The notes under the pieces: model-generated
Databases searched by the model: none
What the model was told of the DNA's origin: nothing
The model's input: only the letters and a program-made list of their open reading frames with translations
Made by a program: the position numbers and the translations under genes
Assembly: GCA_902470835.1 (NCBI GenBank)
Contig: CABRHR010000086.1
Span: 1-9,214 of the forward strand
DNA length: 9,214 nt
DNA from: an uncultured Collinsella sp.
GTDB lineage: Bacteria > Actinomycetota > Coriobacteriia > Coriobacteriales > Coriobacteriaceae
Direction of reading: 5' to 3'
Shown here: positions 1 through 5,067 of the stretch, in pieces
Numbering within the stretch: position 1 is the first letter of the stretch
How the letters are laid out: every line of letters starts with the position of its first letter

Positions 1-597
1 GAGGATGCGCTGGCGCAGGCCCAGCAGCTCCGCAGCGAGGCACAGGCAAAAGCCGAGCAGGAAAATGCCGCCGAGCTTGCCAAGCTTGAGGCCGATAAGG
101 CCGCTGCCGCCGAGAAGCTCTCGGGCGAGGGCGTAAGCGGCAGCAATTCCAGCAGCCAGGCCACCAACACCAACACCACCATCGACACCACGGTGAACAA
201 CTCCAATACCGGTAGTTCCGATTACGATTCGTTCATTAATGAGTGGACGAGCCGCATCGACAATTATCTCGCCGGCTCCCCCATGGCAGGCCAGGGCTAC
301 AACTTTGCCGTCGCCGCTTGGAATACCGGTGTCGACCCCCGTTGGTCCCCCGCCATCGCCTGCATCGAGAGCACAAAGGGTGCTTATTGCGCCAATTCTT
401 ATAACGCCTGGGGCTGGAGTGCACGTGGCGGCGGTTGGCGCAGCTTTGGCAGCTGGAGCGAGGGCATCTCCGCTCACGTTGCCTATCTGGGCGCCAACTA
501 CGGCTCCACCCTTACCCCGGCTGCGGCCAAAAAGTACTGCCCGCCCACGTGGCAGGACTGGTACAACAAAGTCGCCGCTCAGATGAACCGCATCTAA
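1..597 (+). CDS. Secreted lysozyme-like cell-wall protein, 3' part (5' end outside window)
   Basis: The open frame enters from base 1 with no start codon and ends at TAA 595-597, leaving 198 residues. Fragment residues 1-42 are rich in Ala, Glu, Gln and Lys and look like the end of a coiled coil. Residues 43-74 are a Ser/Asn/Thr-rich linker. Residues 76-198 form a compact C-terminal domain with Glu123 in the context CIESTKG, then NAWGW at 135-139 and a W-rich stretch. That pattern resembles lysozyme-like or transglycosylase-like domains, where a Glu after a helix is catalytic and a NAWGW segment follows. Cys121, Cys130 and Cys180 could form disulfides outside the cell. A role in cutting peptidoglycan at the cell surface is inferred from the domain; the N-terminal signal is not visible. 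The GTG at 193 is an internal Val codon, not the start. A strong terminator follows 10 nt after the stop. The exact family and the catalytic assignment are uncertain. Confidence 0.72.
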   Translation, partial: EDALAQAQQLRSEAQAKAEQENAAELAKLEADKAAAAEKLSGEGVSGSNSSSQATNTNTTIDTTVNNSNTGSSDYDSFINEWTSRIDNYLAGSPMAGQGYNFAVAAWNTGVDPRWSPAIACIESTKGAYCANSYNAWGWSARGGGWRSFGSWSEGISAHVAYLGANYGSTLTPAAAKKYCPPTWQDWYNKVAAQMNRI

Positions 598-607
598 GTG
601 CAACTGC

Positions 608-636
608 AAAGGGCCCCAACGGGGCCCTTTTCTTTT
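608..636 (+). terminator. Strong intrinsic terminator, probably shared by two converging genes
   Basis: A perfect 10-bp stem (AAAGGGCCCC, 608-617, with GGGGCCCTTT, 621-630) closes an AAC loop and is followed by TCTTTT on the plus strand. It lies just after the stop of the lysozyme-like gene. The converging kinase gene ends at 635 inside the T tract, and the same hairpin read leftward ends in only three T residues. It should therefore work best for the plus-strand gene and less well for the minus strand. Confidence 0.9.
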
Positions 637-2014
637 AGGTAGCGGAGGTATCGACGACGCCGGTCGCATTGGCAACCGCGACTATGACGATCATGCATAG
701 GAGCAGCACACCCAATGCCTTGAGCCAGAGTTTCGCGAGTTTCTTGCCGCGATAGCTGTCGAGCAGTGCGAATCGCCGACGAAGACGGCGCTTATCGAGC
801 AGCGCAAAATGCATAAGCACCATAAGGCCATCGACAAAGAAAAAATACTCGATTATGAGAAGCCACGTCGGGTAGCTTTGGTTTGCTCCCGTGGGGTGAA
901 AGACGGCAAAGTGACTTCCGGCAAAGAACACAAGCAGCGAGAAGCAGACGAGCGTATTCCAAATACGCCCCAGAGACTCCGGAACGCGAGAGAGCAGACC
1001 GCATGCAGCGGAGGCGGCAGGCCTAGGAAGCCCTGTGGGGTTCTGGAGCCCTTGGGGCGTCAACACCGTCTCCGAGGCCGGAGTACGGACAGGCGCAGGC
1101 GCAGGAGGCCGCACGGGGCGACTCAGATCGTATGCCGCGCGCGTCGCCCGTCCCAACGCTTCCGCGCTCGCAAAACGCTTGGCCGGGTCGAGCGCCATCG
1201 ACATGCAGACGGCATCGGCAAGTGGGGTGGGAATGCCACGCGCCTCGCATTGCTCGCGCATGTCGAGCCCTGGTTTAGGGTCGACTCCCGTCAAGCAGAA
1301 GAACAACAGGGCGCCAAGTGCGTAGACGTCGCTGCGCACACTCGTCTGCCCAAACCCATACTGCTCGGGCGGCGCATAGGGTCGCGTGCCAAACTTGACG
1401 GTGTCGGCATCGGCGCCATCGCGCCATACGTGCGCGATCCCCAAGTCGATAATCACCAGCGATGAAAATGTCAGGCCGTCATCAGGCGTATAGTTGGCAC
1501 CTGTCACGATGATATTCGACGGCTTGAGGTCACGATGGATCACCGGCGCCGACGTCTCCCCCGCCATTGCAAAACCGGCGTGGAGCTCGCCCACGGCATC
1601 GCATAGGGCAGGATACAATTCACGCGCATAATCGGGGGTGGCTCCCAGACGGTCCACCAGCGCCCCGAGTGTCTCCCCTTCGATGTATTCCATAACCACG
1701 TTGAGCTCGTCGCCCACACGACGACAATCGACGATTCTGGGCAGGTGCTCAAAACGCCTGCCTGCCCGCTGAGCGGCAAACAGACGCTCGTATGCCCCAC
1801 CGATTTGAGCCGAAGCATCGATGCGTTTACGGACAAAGGGGCCGAGCGAGCCACCGCCGGTTCCTTCAAAGTACACGAGCTCGGTTGTTTCAAGGGACGA
1901 GTGCTTAAGTACACGCTCCACACGATAGCTGTCGTCGCGATCGAGCAACGCCAGGTGCTCGGCAAGCGCTGCGGTCAGCTCGTCATCGGAATATGTTGGG
2001 GTCTGAGTATCCAT
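635..2014 (-). CDS. Membrane-anchored serine/threonine protein kinase (PknB-like, three C-terminal membrane segments)
   Basis: This is a 459-residue Hanks-type kinase that should transfer phosphate from ATP to Ser/Thr of proteins. Numbering from the ATG at 2014, visible motifs are the candidate ATP lysine Lys63 (FVRKRI), the catalytic loop HRDLKPSN at 160-167, DLG in place of DFG at 190-192, and APPEQ (APE-like) at 214-218. The glycine-rich loop is degenerate, with no clear GxGxxG around residues 31-50. Residues 298-332 are a Pro-rich linker. Three hydrophobic segments follow at about 353-372, 384-405 and 432-450, with no PASTA or other sensor domain. Usual PknB kinases have one membrane segment and an extracellular sensor, so the topology is atypical. 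The start is uncertain. ATG 2014 has GGAGG only 2 nt upstream, and ATG 2023, ATG 2026 and GTG 2044 are in frame. It is probably cotranscribed with the HTH gene, about 98 nt upstream. Substrates are unknown. Confidence 0.9.
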   Translation of the reverse strand: MDTQTPTYSDDELTAALAEHLALLDRDDSYRVERVLKHSSLETTELVYFEGTGGGSLGPFVRKRIDASAQIGGAYERLFAAQRAGRRFEHLPRIVDCRRVGDELNVVMEYIEGETLGALVDRLGATPDYARELYPALCDAVGELHAGFAMAGETSAPVIHRDLKPSNIIVTGANYTPDDGLTFSSLVIIDLGIAHVWRDGADADTVKFGTRPYAPPEQYGFGQTSVRSDVYALGALLFFCLTGVDPKPGLDMREQCEARGIPTPLADAVCMSMALDPAKRFASAEALGRATRAAYDLSRPVRPPAPAPVRTPASETVLTPQGLQNPTGLPRPAASAACGLLSRVPESLGRIWNTLVCFSLLVFFAGSHFAVFHPTGANQSYPTWLLIIEYFFFVDGLMVLMHFALLDKRRLRRRFALLDSYRGKKLAKLWLKALGVLLLCMIVIVAVANATGVVDTSAT

Positions 2015-2112
2015 AGCCTCCATCATAGCGCAGGGCGCAGACACCCCATGGCATCCGTGCCCCGTTCGTTTGCATCGTTGTTCGGCAGCTCCGCCGGCTC
2101 AGATATCAGCCG

Positions 2113-2535
2113 CTAACTCACCGTCTCCTCGCCAAAGCGATACAGCTCCTCGTTGACCTTTTGGAGGCTGCACCCGCGATCGATGCAAAAGATGATAATC
2201 GCATCGCGGCGGTCCTTGCAGTTAAGGACGCTTACCCCTGCAGCCGTCAGCGCACGGTTGGTCTCTTTGAGCGTCAGCGCCATCGCAAAGGCAATCTGCA
2301 GCACCTTATTGCGACTCGGATGACGCGCACCGGTAAAGATCTGATAGCCAAAGGTCTCATTGAGATCGGCCATACGAACCACGCGCGAGCGCTCCAAGCC
2401 CTTTTCCTGCAGTAGCTGCTTCAGGTAGTCCGAAAGCGACGGGGCGGCAAAGTCGTGCTCCCTGATATAGCCATCGATGTTCGGCGCATCGAGAAACTCG
2501 TTGAGCAACTCCTCAGTCAGCTTTTTATCGGGCAT
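2113..2535 (-). CDS. Small helix-turn-helix (XRE-like) protein, probable kinase partner
   Basis: This 140-residue soluble protein has a charged N-terminus and then, at about 34-100, a helical block that looks like a lambda-repressor/XRE-type helix-turn-helix. The recognisable parts are LSDYLKQLLQEKGLERS, the turn with NETFGYQIFTG, and KVLQIAFAMALTL. The tail at 101-140 contains two Cys (C117, C122) and is probably helical. The start at ATG 2535 is well supported by GGAGGTGA 6 nt upstream. It lies 32 nt downstream of the FxLYD-like gene and upstream of the kinase gene in the same direction, so the three are likely one transcript. Such small HTH proteins can bind DNA or act as protein partners or substrates of a neighbouring kinase; that link is inferred from position. 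The target is unknown. Confidence 0.75.
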   Translation of the reverse strand: MPDKKLTEELLNEFLDAPNIDGYIREHDFAAPSLSDYLKQLLQEKGLERSRVVRMADLNETFGYQIFTGARHPSRNKVLQIAFAMALTLKETNRALTAAGVSVLNCKDRRDAIIIFCIDRGCSLQKVNEELYRFGEETVS

Positions 2536-2567
2536 ACGACTTCACCTCCCCCAGTGCATGCAACATG

Positions 2568-3011
2568 CTAGAAACCGTTTACGTCCGAACGCTCCCAGCT
2601 AGCAACCTGGTCGGGAGACACCGTACCCAGCGCCTCGAACTTCCAGGAGCCGCCTGCCTTCAGATGATTGGTGTTTGCAAGAGCCGTTCCAACCTGGTTG
2701 CCATCGGCATCATACAGAACATATTCAATCTGAATGTAGCTCTTTTCCTTGTCCGTGTTATTGGTCAGCGTGCCCGTGATCTTATAGGTAAACTGATTGG
2801 AAGTGTCTTCAGCCTCGTCAGCAATGGTATACGGTTCTTGCGGTTCTTTTTGCTCCTCAGCCTGCTGTGTCGTCTCGGCAGGTTTTGCCGAATCGCTCGC
2901 AGACGAATCGGTTGAGTTGCCGCCCATAGAGCCCACGGCACCGGCAATAACCAGCACCACGATGATGCCTAGGACAATCTTGCCGATCGGCTTCTTTCCC
3001 TCTTTTGCCAT
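2568..3011 (-). CDS. Membrane-anchored extracellular protein with FxLYD-like domain
   Basis: The protein has 147 residues. After a short Lys-rich cytoplasmic start (MAKEGKKPIGK), residues 11-29 form one membrane helix or uncleaved signal anchor. Residues 30-62 are a low-complexity Ser/Asp/Glu/Gln linker. Residues 70-147 form a beta-rich domain with ITGTLTNNT at 78-86 and YVLYDADGNQVG at 97-108. This is the pattern of FxLYD domains (here Y in place of F), which occur in surface or exported Gram-positive proteins with poorly known function. The start at ATG 3011 has AAGGA at a suitable distance, and that site is inside a long leader hairpin. It is the first gene of the probable FxLYD-HTH-kinase unit, so it might act as the outward-facing part of the system because the kinase has no sensor domain of its own. 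That role is inference. Confidence 0.78.
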   Translation of the reverse strand: MAKEGKKPIGKIVLGIIVVLVIAGAVGSMGGNSTDSSASDSAKPAETTQQAEEQKEPQEPYTIADEAEDTSNQFTYKITGTLTNNTDKEKSYIQIEYVLYDADGNQVGTALANTNHLKAGGSWKFEALGTVSPDQVASWERSDVNGF

Positions 3012-3016
3012 TATTC

Positions 3017-3070
3017 ATCCTTCCTACGATCCGGCTACCGTGCCGGCACACAGCACATCGTAGGAAGGAT
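3017..3070 (-). promoter_or_regulatory. Leader hairpin enclosing the ribosome-binding site of the FxLYD-like gene
   Basis: ATCCTTCCTACGAT at 3017-3030 and ATCGTAGGAAGGAT at 3057-3070 are perfect 14-base inverted repeats separated by 26 nt. Directly against the 3017-3030 arm sits a second stem, CCGGC (3031-3035) with GCCGG (3042-3046), with a 6-nt loop. Read on the minus strand, the messenger would form a 14-bp stem, a 10-nt one-sided bulge (3056-3047) and a 5-bp capped stem. The Shine-Dalgarno AGGAAGGA lies wholly in the downstream arm, 5 nt before the ATG. The structure is seen directly; control of translation by it is inferred. A DNA operator is the main alternative. Confidence 0.7.
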
Positions 3071-3084
3071 TGAACTTGAATTCA

Positions 3085-3099
3085 TTAGCTGAGAGCTAA
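3085..3099. promoter_or_regulatory. Perfect 15-bp dyad, candidate operator
   Basis: TTAGCT (3085-3090) and AGCTAA (3094-3099) flank GAG to make a 15-bp palindromic site. It lies 15 bp upstream of the leader hairpin, where the leftward promoter of the FxLYD/HTH/kinase unit should be. A weak promoter-like pair (TTGCCG, 17 nt, TAATGA on the minus strand) overlaps it. A short regulator-binding dyad is plausible, but chance cannot be excluded for arms this short. Confidence 0.35.
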
Positions 3100-3175
3100 G
3101 GTTGCGGCAAACGACCAATGCAGTTATCCAAACACCGAGCAAACACACTTTGGGCGACCGTCTGCTGGCAGTGCA

Positions 3176-3499
3176 TCAACCCACCATGACGGATTCCCCG
3201 GTAAAGGTGCTCACAAGCAACAGGATAAAGAAGGCCAAATAGCTGATGCTCAGCAGGTAGGCGACGACTAAAAAGATGGTCCATCCTACATTGGTCTTAC
3301 CGTCGGCGCGACGCTGTTCACGACTGCGATAAAGCCAAATCGTCACGCCAATGGCAATGATAAACAGTACGAGTGCCGCCGCAGCCAGCCCAGCAAGCAC
3401 AAACATCACGCCAACGCTCACAGCGATGACCGGAAGCAGCAGCAAACCGCACCCGCATCCACCCGGACTATATACGGAAGACTGTCGGCGTCGCCTCAT
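3176..3499 (-). CDS. Small multi-pass membrane protein of unknown function
   Basis: This 107-residue protein starts with an Arg-rich cytoplasmic end (MRRRRQ). A Gly/Cys motif (GGCGCG, 13-18) follows, then a long hydrophobic region at about 19-57 that is enough for two membrane helices. A basic loop (YRSREQRRADGK) comes next, and a last hydrophobic stretch at about 73-98 could cross once or twice. ATG 3499 is chosen because GGAG lies 5 nt upstream. The GTG at 3505 would overlap that site and is less likely. Only 2 nt separate it from the stop of the upstream amidohydrolase gene, so the two should be translationally coupled. No family is recognised. The close coupling suggests a shared role, perhaps in uptake or membrane placement, but nothing in the sequence shows this. 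Confidence 0.7.
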   Translation of the reverse strand: MRRRRQSSVYSPGGCGCGLLLLPVIAVSVGVMFVLAGLAAAALVLFIIAIGVTIWLYRSREQRRADGKTNVGWTIFLVVAYLLSISYLAFFILLLVSTFTGESVMVG

Positions 3500-3501
3500 C
3501 G

Positions 3502-4689
3502 TCACTCCATCACAAGCAATCGTTTGTAGACATCGAGGCCTTTGAGCAGGATTTCCTCGTCAAAGAGCATGGTATCAGTGTGAAGGGCGGTCGTGGCATA
3601 GGCGGGACAGCCATCCGAATCGCTCGGGTTATCTTGGCCGGCAGGCGCGCCCGTGCCCAGCAGGAAAAACACGCCCGGCAGATGGCGCTGATAGAAGGCA
3701 AAGTCCTCGGCGATTAGCAGCGGCTCGTCCACAAGTTGCAGCTCGGGCAAGGCAGGCGCAATGTGGGCAAACAACTCGGGGTCGTTGTCGACCGGCGGAT
3801 AGCCCTCGGCAAAGTCGAGATCGTACGTGCAGCCCGTTGCAGCGCATGCCTCATCAAGCACGCGGCGCACGCCCTCGCGCGCACGGTCGAACATGACGTC
3901 CGTAAACACACGCAAGCTACCGGCAACATGGGCCTCCCCCGCCACCGCATTGCAGACGGTGCCCGCCTGCAGCAGGCCGAACTTGCCAATGCAGGGCTCA
4001 TCGGCACCCAGCTCATCCATCAGTTCGCGCTCGGCAACCAAGAACTTGGCAGCCGCCAGCGCCGCATCGTGCGACTCCTCGACCGGCACACCATAGGTCT
4101 TAGCGATGTGGATGCTCGTACCGTGAATATGGATATGCGTCTCGCTCGAACGCGCCAGCAGCGGACCGGAGCAGCTCGCCAACGTGCCGGCGGGCAGATC
4201 GGGCCACACGTGGAAGCCGAAGATGCGATCCACCCCATAGCGCTCGAACACACCGCTCTCGCATACCGTCTTGGCACCACCTGTCGTTTCCTCGGCCGGC
4301 TGAAACACAAAGAGTACGTTGCGCCTAATGGCGCCCGGCTGCTCGCGAATCGTACGGTCGACATACGTCGCGGCGGCAAGTGCCATGGCCATGTGTCCGT
4401 CATGTCCGCAAGCGTGCATCTTGCCGGGATGTGTCGAGGCGAACGCTGCCCCTGTTGCCTCGGCAATGGGCAGCGCATCCATATCGGCGCGAATCGCCGT
4501 GGCATGCGCGGCACCAACGCCGGCGTCGAAGAAAGCGCAGACGCAGCTGGGGCACGGATGGGTCACCTCGCAAGCGAGCGGTGCCAACACGCCCTCGATA
4601 TAGGCAATGGTTTGCGGAAGATCGAAATCGAGCTCCGGAATGCGATGGAGATCGCGGCGATAGCGACGGAGTTCTTGGAGCTCGGTCAT
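3502..4689 (-). CDS. M20-family amidohydrolase (M20D type), candidate N-acetyl-diaminopimelate deacetylase
   Basis: The 395-residue enzyme has the size and motif order of M20D metallo-amidohydrolases, which remove acyl groups from N-acyl amino acids using two metal ions. Visible motifs are RADMDALPI (68-75), MHACGHDGH (91-99, with metal ligands Cys94 and His96), QPAEE (130-134), His160, AEDF (327-330) and a late His370. The small-domain signature usually written GGHAAxPH is changed to GTSIHIAK (190-197), keeping only the first His as His194. ATG 4689 is chosen because AAGGGA lies 6 nt upstream; the frame extends 28 codons further without a better site. It is divergent from the lysine operon, which uses DapH, and the acetylase pathway needs an N-acetyl-LL-DAP deacetylase of this family. 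That makes it a candidate for the step, but hippurate- and other acyl-amino-acid hydrolases share all these motifs, so the substrate is inferred. Confidence 0.9.
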   Translation of the reverse strand: MTELQELRRYRRDLHRIPELDFDLPQTIAYIEGVLAPLACEVTHPCPSCVCAFFDAGVGAAHATAIRADMDALPIAEATGAAFASTHPGKMHACGHDGHMAMALAAATYVDRTIREQPGAIRRNVLFVFQPAEETTGGAKTVCESGVFERYGVDRIFGFHVWPDLPAGTLASCSGPLLARSSETHIHIHGTSIHIAKTYGVPVEESHDAALAAAKFLVAERELMDELGADEPCIGKFGLLQAGTVCNAVAGEAHVAGSLRVFTDVMFDRAREGVRRVLDEACAATGCTYDLDFAEGYPPVDNDPELFAHIAPALPELQLVDEPLLIAEDFAFYQRHLPGVFFLLGTGAPAGQDNPSDSDGCPAYATTALHTDTMLFDEEILLKGLDVYKRLLVME

Positions 4690-4799
4690 AGAGGATCCCT
4701 TCGTGAGGCACATCTGTTGCAACTTATTGTGATACAGGATTGTGGCGCACATGTTTCCAGCATATCCCTGCATTTTTTAAACGTTATATACGAATACTC

Positions 4800-4836
4800 T
4801 TGTTTGGTAAAGTGCAACGTGATAGGGTCTTTACCA
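4800..4836 (+). promoter_or_regulatory. Candidate promoter of the lysine operon with overlapping dyad
   Basis: TTGTTT (4800-4805), a 17-nt spacer and TAGGGT (4823-4828) would place the transcript start near 4835, a few bases before the riboswitch, as is usual for such leaders. The -10 is poor. An 8-base inverted repeat, TGGTAAAG (4805-4812) and CTTTACCA (4829-4836), brackets the -10. An AT-rich block at 4773-4800 is an alternative promoter for either direction, including the divergent amidohydrolase gene. Confidence 0.4.
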
Positions 4837-4839
4837 CTT

Positions 4840-4996
4840 GATAGAGGCGCGGGCACGAAGAGCCGCGGGCGAGCCGGCAGGCTTTGACCCCGTGGGGAGG
4901 CGAAACCCGCCGAACTGGGTTTTACGGGCACGAACAACCTGGTGGGCCTGTGGGAAACACCCACAGGACTGTCTGCAGCAATGCGGGAGCGCTATC
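4840..4996 (+). promoter_or_regulatory. Lysine riboswitch (L box) aptamer
   Basis: The RNA opens with GATAGAGGCGCG and closes with GGGAGCGCTATC, the conserved ends of the lysine aptamer. P1 is GATAG (4840-4844) with CTATC (4992-4996). Between them are the expected CGAAGAGC segment, the GGGGAGGCGAAAC to CGCCGAAC region, a P4 stem CCTGTGGG (4947-4954) with CCCACAGG (4960-4967), and a P5-like CTGCA/TGCGG stem with a GCAA loop at 4973-4986. It is the leader of an operon containing lysA, dapA, dapB and dapH, exactly the context expected. Known L boxes bind lysine and turn expression off. The rest of the leader is described separately as the expression platform. Confidence 0.95.
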
Positions 4997-5057
4997 CGGA
5001 CATTGGGTCCACGCTATGCGGATTCGATGCGCAGATGGCGCCGTCTGGATAGCGAGG
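4990..5057 (+). promoter_or_regulatory. Riboswitch expression platform and lysA ribosome-binding site
   Basis: CGCTATCC (4990-4997), which includes the 3' strand of P1, is perfectly complementary to GGATAGCG (5047-5054). The latter overlaps the only candidate Shine-Dalgarno, GAGG at 5054-5057, 10 nt before the ATG at 5068. A second copy, CGCTAT (5012-5017), can pair with ATAGCG (5049-5054) around a CAGATG/CGTCTG hairpin (5032-5047). No T-rich terminator is present before the ATG. Control at translation start is therefore more likely than attenuation; which fold matches which lysine state is inference. Confidence 0.6.
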
Positions 5058-5067
5058 TTTACGGGAC

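Noticed and set aside
193..597. GTG at 193 as the start of a separate 134-residue protein
   Set aside because: The frame is open to base 1 and the upstream residues form a coiled coil and linker that belong to the same protein. There is no ribosome site before 193.
809..1465. 218-codon plus-strand frame opposite the kinase
   Set aside because: Arg-rich low-complexity translation antisense to kinase motifs; a shadow of the real gene.
3736..4887. 383-codon plus-strand frame opposite the amidohydrolase
   Set aside because: It is antisense to a gene with clear M20 motifs and runs into the riboswitch. The composition is that of a GC3-driven shadow frame, with no recognisable domain.
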